Below, piece by piece: positions 48,172 to 56,920 of a stretch of 64,000 bases of DNA (position 1 is its first letter; each line of letters begins with the position of its first letter). The stretch is from Gelidibacter sediminis (GTDB taxonomy: Bacteria > Bacteroidota > Bacteroidia > Flavobacteriales > Flavobacteriaceae). The stretch covers positions 496,001-560,000 of the forward strand of contig NZ_SOBW01000008.1 of NCBI RefSeq assembly GCF_004364975.1, given 5' to 3'. Below the pieces are notes generated by a model, which had not been told where the DNA came from, ran no database searches, and saw nothing but the letters and a program-made list of their open reading frames with translations. A program made the position numbers and the translations under genes.

Positions 48172-48500
48172 ATGCGACGCCTAGAAGAACGCGGGTAGTT
48201 TCATCAACGAGATGTTGTGAAACAAGGAATGGCAAAGTTTAAAGCTTTTGCAAAAGCAGAGAAATTACATATTAATGAAATAACCCTCGATCTGCTAGTA
48301 CGTTTTGAAGCCTATTTAAAAAATGAAAGGGGACGAGCACATAGAACTACGGTGAATTATATGATTGCTATTAGAACTATATACACTATTGCGATAGGAG
48401 AGAAGTGGGCAGAACGCAATCATTACCCATTTGGTAGAGGCGGTTATACAATTAAATTTTTGGAGTCTCTAAAAATAGGGCTCACTATGGAAGAAAAATA
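48172..48500 (+). pseudogene. Internal fragment of a second tyrosine recombinase
   Basis: This stretch is closely similar, without indels, to bases 7816-8144 of the intact integrase (about codons 111-220: the SAM-like domain). It contains an in-frame TAG at 48196-48198 where the intact gene has CAG, lacks both the arm-binding part and the whole catalytic domain, and ends where similarity stops (TMEEK then stop). It is a dead remnant of a related integrase, left over from a tandem or nested integration at the right end of the cargo. Confidence 0.88.
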
Positions 48501-48511
48501 AATCTGTTTGA

Positions 48512-49150
48512 ATAGAGCTAAAACTAAGAGACACCATCAATTCTTATGCTTTAGATATTGAGAAACTTAAAGCCCAGCCAATTAGTAGCACAATAATTCA
48601 AGAATATCTAATCGAACTATTAGATTATATATTTGGATTAACCGACAAGGATACATTAATTTTAAATACCAATTATTCACTTATTCATAATGAAGATATA
48701 GAACTTGTCAAATTTTTAAGACAAAAGGGGGAATTGAGAAAATATGTAATTATTGATGAACACATGATTACTTTAAAGCTCTCTGATCTTCAATTAAATT
48801 CTCAATTAGCAAAATTTTTAGTAGCAATTTTAAGTTATTCTCATTTCAGTCAGCCACATTTTAATTGTCTTTGTCATCCTGAATTTAGAGAGAAATATGA
48901 ATTTGATTTATTATCTGAAGGAAGTAAAAAAATAACTAAAAAATTACCAGACCCAGAATACATTAGATGGTTGGTAAAAGGTGAATTATCAAATAGAATA
49001 TCTGTTGAAGATTTTGAAGTCTTAAAAGAATACACTATTTATTATCCTCACTTATTTTTAAAACAACAGCATCAATCTTCCATTGACTACACTAAATTTC
49101 AGTCAATTCACTATCAAATGTTAACTCTTATTATTTACCCTGAAAAATAA
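48512..49150 (+). pseudogene. 5'-truncated open frame of unknown function
   Basis: A frame of about 212 codons is open from just after a TGA at 48509-48511 to the TAA at 49150, encoding NSYALDIEKLKAQPISSTIIQEYLIELL-type sequence in its first part and a conserved-looking C-terminal part (CHPEFREKYEFDLLSEG). There is no ATG in the first 80 codons; a TTG at 48734 would give 138 residues. It directly abuts the integrase fragment, so I read it as the 3' part of a gene cut by the same rearrangement. I do not recognise the family. Confidence 0.5.
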
Positions 49151-50159
49151 GAGAGGAAGTAGAGTACAATATTAAAGTTTTAAACAAATGTTCAAATACT
49201 GATTTACAAATACAAAAATATTAAGTAGATTAGAATAGTCCCCCTTATCGAAAAAAAAAGATTATTTTTTCAAAATGTGAAAAGACTTATACTTTGGAGG
49301 ATAGTCCACACTTCCAGCACATACTCCTTCCTTCGTTCCGCAGGCTACACTCCATCTCTTGTAAGAGCTTTCAGGATCACACATTACTCGTTGTAGCCAT
49401 TGCGCACCTGTCTATCGGACAGACGCTACATGGCCACAACCAGTATTTTTTGCCTACGCGCAAATAGCGATTTCATGAAACATTTGAAAAGAGCCTATTA
49501 ATTTAAATACGGACACAATTACCTTTCCCATAAAATTATAAAATTGATACCTAACGGATGGCATAATCAGGTTCATGCTTCACTCTTTTTATACATCCTT
49601 AATACGTATAAATTTTAAGTAGACGGCATTGGAAAAGGTAACAGTGAAGGCGCTATAGGAAGTAAGTGAATAAAATTGAAATGAGCCCTAATCTGTATCA
49701 TTTTGATATAAATAAAACTTGGAGATAACTAGAGAACATACTATTCCACCCCAATTGAAAAGGAAAACGCTCAAGATATAATAAGTATGTGATTTTAAAA
49801 GAAAATAGATGTCAAATTATATCAAAATAAACCATCTTTTATGAAATATTAAAATGGTTTAATTAATTGATTGTCAAGTCATTGAAATTATGTAAGTTCA
49901 ATTTATTACTAAAAAAGTTTAGGGTTAAATGTGCTTAAAATACCGTTCTAGCTTTGAATGAAAAGTAGGAACATCCCGAAAATGTAATGAAGGGATGGAG
50001 TAGCAAGAGGGTAACACGCTACGCGATGTTTCTACTCCTAATTTTTATGGAATCCCTTGCTATTGCTAGGATTCACTATTTTTTATTTTCATCAGCCTTC
50101 GACTTTTTTACTAAAAAACGAATTTAACCCAATGGAAGCAACATTTAATTTACTAAAAA
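49151..50159. other. 1-kb non-coding gap with hairpins
   Basis: No convincing coding frame. It holds a large imperfect hairpin at 49390-49440 (GTTGTAGCCAT paired with ATGGCCACAAC, enclosing CTGTC/GACAG) and, just upstream of the mobilization gene, nested inverted repeats: GGAGTAG/CTACTCC at 49997-50003 and 50032-50038, and GTAGC/GCTAC at 50000-50004 and 50018-50022. Base composition around 49300-49450 is visibly richer in G and C than its surroundings. It may contain an origin of transfer or remnants of another element. Confidence 0.45.
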
Positions 50160-50570
50160 ATGGATAGAGGATACGAAAAAGAACGATTTGTGACCATAAA
50201 AATCAAATCCTCGGTAGCACGAAAATTTAAACAGTTTTCTAAACGAATGTCAAAATCACAATCGATGACCTTGCTTTTAATGCTCGATTTTTTTGAAGTG
50301 AATGGCATCTCACCATCAGAAGCAATTGGACCGCAAATGGTAACCTTAGAAGCTAAGCTTGCAATGCTTATTAAAAAGCGAATGAATGGCATGATTGCCA
50401 TACTAAAAGACATAGAAAAAACGCAAACCAAACCTGCAGCAGCCATGCTATACGCTCTTTTTGAACAAGCAGAACAGCCCCAAAAGAAATTAATACTAGA
50501 AAAAAAATTCGTAAAGGAGACCAAGCAGGTTCGTTTTCGTGAAAAGAACAGCGATAGCACAAATACATAA
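50160..50570 (+). CDS. BfmA/BtgA-like mobilization protein
   Basis: A 136-residue basic protein. It opens MDRGYEKERFVTIKIKSSVARKFKQFSKRMSKSQSMTLLLMLDFFEVNGISPSE, the N-terminal pattern of the small BfmA/BtgA accessory mobilization proteins of Bacteroidota elements (ribbon-helix-helix-like DNA binding), and has helical segments up to a lysine-rich end. These proteins normally bind oriT and help a relaxase. No relaxase gene follows here, so it may be an orphan acting with a partner elsewhere. The next gene starts 4 bases downstream. Confidence 0.65.
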   Translation: MDRGYEKERFVTIKIKSSVARKFKQFSKRMSKSQSMTLLLMLDFFEVNGISPSEAIGPQMVTLEAKLAMLIKKRMNGMIAILKDIEKTQTKPAAAMLYALFEQAEQPQKKLILEKKFVKETKQVRFREKNSDSTNT

Positions 50571-50573
50571 CCA

Positions 50574-51245
50574 ATGGGAAAAGTAAATTACATCATCCAT
50601 ATGAATGCAGCATTCGAACGTTTCGACAATGATGCTCGAATTAAACAGGGTCATATTACGCTTTATCTTGCATTCTTTCAGAAATGGAATCGAGAATTTT
50701 TTAAAGATACGCTGACGATAAATAGCGCACTTATTATGGAGAGTGCTAAGATCAAGTCTAAAACAACCTATCATAACTATCTTAAAGATTTAAATGATTG
50801 GGGGTATTTGCACTATTTTCCTTCTTATCACCCTGCAAGAGGTTCCATAGTGAAGATGCCCATATTCGGGACAACTGATGGGACAGGTACGGTCCAAAAA
50901 TTGGCCAACAGCGTCCCAGAACCAGGCCAAAATATGGTATCTTTTTATAAACATAAAACAAAAGAAAACTTAAATAAACAGGCCACGCCTTTTAATGAAT
51001 TTGAAGTTTTACTTTTTTTTAAAGAAAACAAATGGAATGCTGATGAAGGAAAAAAATTCTATGCCCATTATCGATCTAGAAATTTGGAGCTGGGTAGAGG
51101 ACAAAAAATGCAAAACTGGAAAACTGCCGCGCGGCGCTATGTAGAAGAAGGTTTTGTGCCGATACAGGAACGAACCAATCCAATTTCTGGCTTTCTGGAT
51201 AATTTAAAGTCTGGTAGAAACAAAAATTATGATGAACCACTCTAA
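50574..51245 (+). CDS. Mobile-element protein of unknown function
   Basis: A 223-residue protein beginning MGKVNYIIHMNAAFERFDNDARIKQGHITLYLAFFQKWNREFF. The N-terminal 100 residues look like a winged-helix-type region (AKIKSKTTYHNYLKDLNDWGYLHYFPSYHPARGSIVKMPIFG), as in replication-initiation or transcription-control proteins. The C-terminal part (FNEFEVLLFFKENKWNADEGKKFYAHYRSRNLELGRG...NWKTAARRYVEEG) is the domain often found in phage and element replication proteins of Bacteroidota. It is coupled to the BfmA-like gene and lies next to the island's right end. Function is inferred only from this. Confidence 0.55.
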   Translation: MGKVNYIIHMNAAFERFDNDARIKQGHITLYLAFFQKWNREFFKDTLTINSALIMESAKIKSKTTYHNYLKDLNDWGYLHYFPSYHPARGSIVKMPIFGTTDGTGTVQKLANSVPEPGQNMVSFYKHKTKENLNKQATPFNEFEVLLFFKENKWNADEGKKFYAHYRSRNLELGRGQKMQNWKTAARRYVEEGFVPIQERTNPISGFLDNLKSGRNKNYDEPL

Positions 51246-51333
51246 TTCCCAAAAATTCAGACTCATAACCTGATCAATTGAACTTGTATGCTTTTGGTGG
51301 ATTTTGACTTTCTCGAATGTTAAAAAATGTTAA

Positions 51334-51355
51334 TGTTTTACCTATGTTGTACCTA
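51334..51355. repeat. Tandem 11-bp repeats, candidate integrase arm-type sites (right)
   Basis: TGTTTTACCTA (51334-51344) followed directly by TGTTGTACCTA (51345-51355). The second copy is identical to the pair at the left end (7430-7451) and the first differs by one base. It lies 72 bases inside the right attachment core. Confidence 0.7.
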
Positions 51356-51402
51356 GACAAAAAAAAGCAGCTACAAATTAATGTAACTGCCTGATAATCA
51401 AG

Positions 51403-51476
51403 TAGCGAGAGCGGGGCACGATCCCGCGACCTCCGGGTTATGAATCCGACGCTCTAACCAACTGAGCTACCTCGCC
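51403..51476 (-). tRNA. tRNA-Met (CAT anticodon)
   Basis: On the minus strand the gene begins GGCGAGGTAGCTCAGTTGG and folds into a full cloverleaf: acceptor GGCGAGG/TCTCGCT (two G-U pairs), D arm, anticodon arm with CAT in GGATTCATAACCC, variable AGGTC, T arm GCGGG/CCCGC with loop ATCGTGC, and discriminator A. The CCA end is not encoded. The anticodon loop could also belong to a tRNA-Ile with modified C34, but the body resembles elongator tRNA-Met. It is the integration site of the island; the gene remains intact because the element restores its 3' half. Confidence 0.9.
51428..51444. repeat. Right attachment core (attR) inside tRNA-Met
   Basis: Same 17 bases as 7308-7324. It covers the anticodon loop and the 3' side of the anticodon stem of tRNA-Met, reading on the minus strand TTCATAACCCGGAGGTC. 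Confidence 0.85.
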
Positions 51477-51619
51477 ATAATTTAAGGCTGCAAATATAAA
51501 AACAAAATTAATGTTCACAAACATTAAAGCCATTAAAAACCACATTAAATTATTTTCTATCAATTTGTTTTTAAACTAAACAATTAATTATATATTGAGC
51601 GGGCTAACAAAAAACATCT

Positions 51620-52012
51620 ATGGAAGAAAAAATAAAATTTGAATTGGAATTTCCTATCCATTCATCTCCCCAGCTTTTATATCAATATATATCGACACCG
51701 TCAGGCCTATCAGAATGGTTTGCTGACAATGTCAACTCACGAGGAGAACTGTTTACCTTTATTTGGAATGACAGTGAGGAAAAGGCAAAGTTACTAAGTA
51801 AAAAAAGTGGCGAACGTGTAAAGTTCAGATGGCTCAATGATGATGAAGATGGTCAATCGTATTATTTTGAAATTAGAATACAGGTAGATGAGATCACTAA
51901 GGACGTCTCAATTATTGTGACTGATTTTATTGATGAGGATGAAGTGGATGAAGCTAAAATGCTTTGGGAAAATCAAATTTCAGATTTGAAACAGGTTTTA
52001 GGATCTGCCTAG
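51620..52012 (+). CDS. START-like (SRPBCC/AHSA1-type) domain protein
   Basis: A 130-residue protein forming one START-like helix-grip domain: EFPIHSSPQLLYQYISTPSGLSEWFADNVNSRGELFTFIW, then GERVKFRWL, DVSIIVTDFI and a long C-terminal helix ENQISDLKQVLGSA. These are short Bacteroidota-wide proteins of the AHSA1-like/polyketide cyclase superfamily that bind hydrophobic ligands; no ligand is known. It is the first chromosomal gene right of the island and is followed after 61 bases by an aminotransferase gene. Confidence 0.85.
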   Translation: MEEKIKFELEFPIHSSPQLLYQYISTPSGLSEWFADNVNSRGELFTFIWNDSEEKAKLLSKKSGERVKFRWLNDDEDGQSYYFEIRIQVDEITKDVSIIVTDFIDEDEVDEAKMLWENQISDLKQVLGSA

Positions 52013-52073
52013 GAAGACTCTTTTTTAAATGGTATATTTGTCTCGATTTTTTTAAAACTTCGAGACTTTTTTT

Positions 52074-52919
52074 ATGGTTAATTTTAACGGTACACTTCAC
52101 GATTCTTCATCTCATTTATTATCAATTGAAAATAGGGGCTACGCTTACGGCGATGCACTTTTTGAAACCTTAAAAGTGGTGCACGGTAAAGTGTTGTTTT
52201 GGGAAGATCATTATTTCCGACTTATGGCGTCTATGCGCATTATGCGCATGGAAATTCCGATGAATTTTACGATGGAATTTCTTGAAAGTGAAATTTTAAA
52301 AACCATTGAAGCCAATCACCTCTCCAAAGCGACCGTCAGAGTCCGCGTCAATGTACACCGCATTGAAGGTGGAAAATACGGTCCAATCTCCAATGATATT
52401 AACTACAATATGGTTGCGGAGCGCATTGAAGCCGATTTTTACACATTGAATGAGGCGCCCTATACGGTTGAACTCTACAAGGATTTTTATGTCGCTCCAG
52501 GCTTATTGTCAACTTTAAAACACAACAATAAAAGTATTAATGTGCTTGGGAGTATTTTCGCCAAAGAAAATAAGTTCGATAACTGCTTGCTTTTAAACAC
52601 CAATAAAACTGTTGTAGAAGCGCTTAACGGGAATTTGTTTTTAGTAAAGAATCGTGCAATCAAAACGCCGCCTTTAACTGAAGGATGTCTTAAAGGAATT
52701 ATGCGTAAACAACTTATGGAGCTTATAGAAAAGTTGGAAGGCTACACTTTGGAAGAAGCGCCAATTTCGCCATTTGAATTGCAAAAAGCAGACGAACTGT
52801 TTATCACAAATGTGATTACCGGCATTCAACCCATTACTAGGTATAGAAAAAAAGATTTTACAACTGAGGTGTCGCAGTTGTTATTGGAAAGACTGAATAC
52901 GAAGATAAGACTCTCTTAA
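52074..52919 (+). CDS. Class IV PLP-dependent aminotransferase
   Basis: A 281-residue fold-type IV PLP enzyme. Family landmarks are ENRGYAYGDALFETLKV at the start, the cofactor lysine in TLKHNNK, and NTNKTVVEALNGNLFLVKNRAIKTPPLTEGCLKGIMRKQLME. This pattern covers branched-chain aminotransferases, D-amino-acid aminotransferases and aminodeoxychorismate lyase (PabC); lack of the long N-terminal domain points to the PabC/D-amino-acid type. Its stop codon overlaps the converging yqgE-like gene by four bases. Confidence 0.88.
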   Translation: MVNFNGTLHDSSSHLLSIENRGYAYGDALFETLKVVHGKVLFWEDHYFRLMASMRIMRMEIPMNFTMEFLESEILKTIEANHLSKATVRVRVNVHRIEGGKYGPISNDINYNMVAERIEADFYTLNEAPYTVELYKDFYVAPGLLSTLKHNNKSINVLGSIFAKENKFDNCLLLNTNKTVVEALNGNLFLVKNRAIKTPPLTEGCLKGIMRKQLMELIEKLEGYTLEEAPISPFELQKADELFITNVITGIQPITRYRKKDFTTEVSQLLLERLNTKIRLS

Positions 52920-53476
52920 TTGTAACTGGGGTTTTCAGGTGCATTAGACCAAATACTGTAATCGCCACCAAGTTCGAGCATTTTTTCTTTCCAGAAACTG
53001 CTGTCCTTTTTCTCAATTATAGATTTTTCGTAGACGTTTTCTGATACAATCCAGGAATTTGTCTCTAGTTCTTCTTCTAATTGAAAAGGTTCCCAGCCCG
53101 AGTACCCTAAAAAGAACCGGATATCTGAAGGTTTGATTTTTCCTTGGTTGATTAGGCTAAGCACGGTGTCAAAATCTCCTCCCCAATAAATACCTAATGA
53201 TATTTCAATACTTTCTGGAATAAGTTCTGGTACTTTATGTATAAAATAGAGATTGTCCTGTTCTACTGGCCCGCCGTTATATACCTTAAACGCAACCAAA
53301 GTATCAGGAACCAAATCGCGCAACGTGTATTCCAAGGGTTTATTTAAAATAAATCCAATAGACCCTTCATTGGTATGGTCTGCTAATAATACAACGGAAC
53401 GATTAAAGGAATTGTCGCCGATTATTGAAGGTTCGGCTATTAATAGATGTCCTTTCTTTGGCTTGATTGTAATCAT
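52916..53476 (-). CDS. YqgE/AlgH family protein (UPF0301)
   Basis: A 186-residue protein with the family signature KKGHLLIAEPSIIGDNSFNRSVVLLADHTNEGSIGFILNKPLE, then VYNGGPVEQDNLYFIHKVPE and the conserved RFFLGYSGWEPFQLEEEL. The family is widespread; no biochemical function is firmly established. It converges with the aminotransferase gene. Confidence 0.93.
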   Translation of the reverse strand: MITIKPKKGHLLIAEPSIIGDNSFNRSVVLLADHTNEGSIGFILNKPLEYTLRDLVPDTLVAFKVYNGGPVEQDNLYFIHKVPELIPESIEISLGIYWGGDFDTVLSLINQGKIKPSDIRFFLGYSGWEPFQLEEELETNSWIVSENVYEKSIIEKKDSSFWKEKMLELGGDYSIWSNAPENPSYN

Positions 53477-53544
53477 AAATCATGATTTGGAAATAAATCT
53501 AAAACATATTTGTTAAAAAAACAACAGATTTGTTAAAAAATACT

Positions 53545-53578
53545 AAAAAAAAAGTCTGCCCCAAAAGAGCAGACTTTT
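53545..53578 (-). terminator. Rho-independent terminator of the HU gene
   Basis: Stem AAGTCTGC (53552-53559) and GCAGACTT (53569-53576) with a 9-base loop, and a run of nine A on the plus strand next to it (T-run for the minus-strand transcript). Confidence 0.9.
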
Positions 53579-53597
53579 CAATATATACGGTAACTTA

Positions 53598-53870
53598 TTA
53601 GTTTACAGCACCACTTAAATCAGAACCAGCTTTAAACTTCACAACGTTTTTAGCTTTGATGTTTATAGTTTTTCCAGTTTGTGGATTTCTTCCTTCTCTT
53701 GCAGATCTTTTAGAAACTGACCAAGATCCAAATCCTACTAAAGATACTCTATCACCTTTCTTTAAGGAACCTTCGATATCAGTTAATAAAGAATCCAATG
53801 CTTTTTTTGCTGCTGCTTTGGTAATTCCAGCGTTTTCAGCCATTCCATTGATTAAATCTGTTTTGTTCAT
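53598..53870 (-). CDS. HU-family DNA-binding protein
   Basis: A 90-residue histone-like protein of standard HU length: MNKTDLINGMAENAGITKAAAKKALDSLLTDIEGSLKKGDRVSLVGFGSWSVSKRSAREGRNPQTGKTINIKA ends with KFKAGSDLSGAVN. The DNA-intercalating arm (REGRNPQTGKTI with its proline) is complete. It is an abundant nucleoid protein also needed as a host factor by many tyrosine-recombinase elements. Confidence 0.97.
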   Translation of the reverse strand: MNKTDLINGMAENAGITKAAAKKALDSLLTDIEGSLKKGDRVSLVGFGSWSVSKRSAREGRNPQTGKTINIKAKNVVKFKAGSDLSGAVN

Positions 53871-54063
53871 AAAATTAAATTTTAATTATTAATTAATAGT
53901 TGGGTTAAACATTTTGTTAAATCCTTCTACAAATTTATACGGATTATTCATTCACGCAAGTAATAGCAAGGGAAATCCAAAATAATGTTAATAACTTCGA
54001 CCATTTGTTAATAAAGTGGACGGGCATTAAGGTTTTTTTCGTAATATCAGTGTTCACAAGGGT

Positions 54064-55017
54064 TTAGAGCATTTTGTCTCCTTCAGAAAAACGATAACCG
54101 TTCAAAAGCGACTTTATGTCCATTTTTTTCTTCCCAGGTAACTGCATTTCCATAATCTTGAGATAACCGTCTTTGACTGAAACTTTTAACTCAGTTTTGG
54201 TTGCTATGAGCGTTCCAATAGCCTCTGATGGTGCAGCGTGTTCTTTTTCAACACCAAATAATTTTACACTCACAATGCCAGCATCTGTTTTAAGCTCACT
54301 CCAGGCTGCAGGAAATGGGTTTAAGCCTCTTATCTTATTGTAAATAGCATCTAAACTGTTAGTCCAATCAATTTTACAATTGTCCTTATTCAGCTTGTAA
54401 GCCGTTTTAGGCTGCTCTATCTTGGGTTGTATTGTGGTGGTTATGGTTCCGTTTTCAATATGTGTTAAGGTGTCTATCACCAATTGGCTGCCAATATCCT
54501 TTAGCCTATCATGAAGTGTACCAACGGTCTCATCGTCTTTAATAGCCACATCCTTTTGCAGAATAATGGCTCCGGTATCAATCTTTTCGTCAATAAAGAA
54601 GGTGGTAACACCAGTTTTTGATTCACCATTGATAATGGCCCAATGTATAGGGGCAGCACCTCGATAATCAGGAAGTAGGGAGGCATGTAAATTAAAAGTG
54701 CCGTATTCCGGCATTCGCCATACCACCTCAGGGAGCATTCTAAAAGCAACGACAATGTGTACATTGGCATTTAAGGACTTCAGTTCTGCCAAAAACTGTT
54801 CATCTTTTAAATTGGTAGGTTGTAATACTTTGAGATCTTGTGATAAGGCATATTTTTTAACATCCGACTGGTGCAACTTTTGTCCGCGTCCCGCAGGTTT
54901 GTCAGGGGCGGTTATAACACCAACTATCGTGTAATTGTGTGCTACCAATAATTTTAAGGTACCCACAGCAAATTCTGGGGTGCCCATAAATACAATTCTT
55001 AGGGGGTTCTTTGTCAT
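54064..55017 (-). CDS. fmt: Methionyl-tRNA formyltransferase
   Basis: A 317-residue enzyme that transfers a formyl group from 10-formyl-tetrahydrofolate to initiator Met-tRNA. The N-terminal Rossmann domain (RIVFMGTPEFAVGTL), the formyl-folate-binding signature FNLHASLLPDYRGAAPIHWAIINGE (with catalytic N, H and D residues in NLHASLLPDYRG...D) and the C-terminal OB-like domain (IYNKIRGLNPFPAAW) are complete. Its start overlaps the stop of recQ by 4 bases. Confidence 0.97.
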   Translation of the reverse strand: MTKNPLRIVFMGTPEFAVGTLKLLVAHNYTIVGVITAPDKPAGRGQKLHQSDVKKYALSQDLKVLQPTNLKDEQFLAELKSLNANVHIVVAFRMLPEVVWRMPEYGTFNLHASLLPDYRGAAPIHWAIINGESKTGVTTFFIDEKIDTGAIILQKDVAIKDDETVGTLHDRLKDIGSQLVIDTLTHIENGTITTTIQPKIEQPKTAYKLNKDNCKIDWTNSLDAIYNKIRGLNPFPAAWSELKTDAGIVSVKLFGVEKEHAAPSEAIGTLIATKTELKVSVKDGYLKIMEMQLPGKKKMDIKSLLNGYRFSEGDKML

Positions 55018-56918
55018 GAGTGTTTAATTTTATACGAATTGTTTGTAGTAATTTCAAGGATGTTATTGGAGAGCATTAATTTTAAAGTGTTTAATATGTC
55101 CTTTTCAGAATAGTCCAATTGCTCAACCAATGCCCTTGAGGTGAGTGGTTGTGTTTCTAAAAGCAAAATAATGGCATAGGAAATGTTCTTAGGCTTTTCA
55201 GGTTTGGCTTGCTTTGCTTTGCCCAGGCATACGGTACAAATGCCACACGGCGTACTTTTTAGCTCCCCAAAATAATCTAAAAGCTGCATGCTCTTACAGA
55301 TCTCATCATCCGTAATATAGTTTATTACAGCATCTATCTGACTTTCTTTAAGGTCTTGTTGTTGCTCTATAATATTAGCAATTCTATTTATTGTTTTATC
55401 ATCCTCTCGTGGTTGTAAAAAGGTCAATTCAGAGTCTGTATTGGTATGGTGAAAATCGACCACCCCATCTTTCTCCAATTGCTGAAGCACATGGATGATT
55501 TTATCTTCTTGTACTTGAGATTTTTCAGATATTAACGCAAGATTGATTTTCATGTTCTGATCAAAAATCCCACCATAGGTTCTCAAAATAGCTTTTATGA
55601 TGGGCTCAAATACTTTATGTGTATTTAAATAACCGAATAACGCTTGACTGCTAATTAAAAATTGCAGCTTAGTTTGATAGTTAAACTGTTGGGCCAAACT
55701 GATAATACTGTTTCTGTCTAGAATTTGAACGGCATTATAAGCCGTACTTGTTGGAAAACCATAGGTTTTGCAAAAGACATTAAAGTTAAACTGATGTTGG
55801 GTCAAAAAACCTTCACCGTAAGAAATTTGAAAGTAATTACAGAGTTTACGGTATACTGTTTTAATAAAGTCTACTGAAGGCAGCGCGCTTAAGTACTGAT
55901 GTTTTAACTGTTGCTCATCAGTTGAATTTTTTAAAATTACTGCGAAGGCTTTCTCATTATTTCGTCCTGCTCGGCCTGCCTCTTGATAATAACTTTCCAA
56001 ACTTTCTGGTAAATTAACATGAATGACGGTTTGGACATCAGGTTTATCAATGCCCATGCCAAATGCCGTGGTGGCTACCATAACCGTTTTTTGATTATTG
56101 CTCCACTGCTCTAAATGCTCATTCTTTTCTTTGGCGCTGATGCCACCGTGATAATAGGTAGCCGACATGCCTTTCGATTCCAAATATGTATGCAACTCCA
56201 ATGTGGCACGTCGGGTTCTGGCGTAGATAATGGATGGTCCAGGATATTTGCTTAAAATTTGTCCAATTTTATAATGTTTGTCCTGTGTATCCAAAACCAT
56301 ATAGGCAATATTGGGTCTTTTAAATGAGGCTTGAAAAACTTTTGGCGCCATATAATCCAATTCAGTCATAATTTCCTGTACCACATTAGGTTTTGCAGTA
56401 GCTGTCAGTGCAATCACGTTTACGGAGGGATGCAATTGGCGCAGCACCGCTATATTTTTATAAGCTGGGCGAAAATCATTGCCCCATTGGCTGATACAGT
56501 GTGCTTCATCTACTGCAATCAAATTGACAGGCATTTGCTGAATTCGATCTTGAACCAAAGTCTGTTGTAGTCTTTCTGGAGAGAGGTATAAAAATTTATA
56601 ATTGCCGTAAATACAATTATCCAATAGGGTGTCCAATGTTTTATAGGGGATACCGCTTGTAATTGCCATCGCTTTAATGCCTTTGGCTTTCAATTGGTCC
56701 ACCTGATCTTTCATTAAGGCAATTAATGGCGATACTACAATACATATCCCATCTTTAATTAAAGCGGGAACCTGAAAACAAATAGATTTTCCGCCACCAG
56801 TTGGTAGTAATACAAAGGTGTCTTCATTATTTAAAACAGCATTGATAATCTCCTCTTGCAATGGCCTGAAGGATGTATGATTCCAATAGCGTTCTAGAAT
56901 AGTGATTGGATGTGCCAT
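55014..56918 (-). CDS. recQ: ATP-dependent DNA helicase RecQ
   Basis: A 634-residue RecQ-family 3'-5' helicase. Helicase motifs are clear: SFRPLQEEII (motif 0), LLPTGGGKSICFQVPAL (I), VDEAHCISQWGNDFRPAY (II), ALTATA (III), YARTRRATLE (IV), TTAFGMGIDKPDVQTVIH (V) and QEAGRAGRN (VI). The zinc-binding RQC cysteines lie in CKSMQLLDYFGELKSTPCGICTVC. The C-terminus ends in a short winged-helix-like part and no HRDC domain is evident. The start is taken at the ATG at 56918; a GTG one codon earlier overlaps the stop of the upstream gene. Confidence 0.95.
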   Translation of the reverse strand: MAHPITILERYWNHTSFRPLQEEIINAVLNNEDTFVLLPTGGGKSICFQVPALIKDGICIVVSPLIALMKDQVDQLKAKGIKAMAITSGIPYKTLDTLLDNCIYGNYKFLYLSPERLQQTLVQDRIQQMPVNLIAVDEAHCISQWGNDFRPAYKNIAVLRQLHPSVNVIALTATAKPNVVQEIMTELDYMAPKVFQASFKRPNIAYMVLDTQDKHYKIGQILSKYPGPSIIYARTRRATLELHTYLESKGMSATYYHGGISAKEKNEHLEQWSNNQKTVMVATTAFGMGIDKPDVQTVIHVNLPESLESYYQEAGRAGRNNEKAFAVILKNSTDEQQLKHQYLSALPSVDFIKTVYRKLCNYFQISYGEGFLTQHQFNFNVFCKTYGFPTSTAYNAVQILDRNSIISLAQQFNYQTKLQFLISSQALFGYLNTHKVFEPIIKAILRTYGGIFDQNMKINLALISEKSQVQEDKIIHVLQQLEKDGVVDFHHTNTDSELTFLQPREDDKTINRIANIIEQQQDLKESQIDAVINYITDDEICKSMQLLDYFGELKSTPCGICTVCLGKAKQAKPEKPKNISYAIILLLETQPLTSRALVEQLDYSEKDILNTLKLMLSNNILEITTNNSYKIKHS

Positions 56919-56920
56919 CA

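Larger units (their letters stand above)
7308..51444. mobile_element. Integrated genomic island (about 44.1 kb) in tRNA-Met carrying a PUL
   Basis: The boundaries are a perfect 17-bp direct repeat (GACCTCCGGGTTATGAA) at 7308-7324 and 51428-51444; the right copy is in the anticodon arm of an intact tRNA-Met gene. A complete tyrosine recombinase lies 160 bases inside the left end. Tandem 11-bp repeats lie inside both ends in the same orientation. Two mobile-element genes lie near the right end. This is the standard architecture of a tRNA-targeted integrative element. No relaxase, type IV secretion or replication gene was recognised, so it is either a mobilizable island or a decayed integrative element. 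The cargo is a glycan utilization locus. Confidence 0.85.

Noticed and set aside
48217-48501. A real gene for a 94-residue integrase-like protein
   Set aside because: It lacks the arm-binding and catalytic domains and has an in-frame stop upstream within the homologous stretch; it is a remnant.
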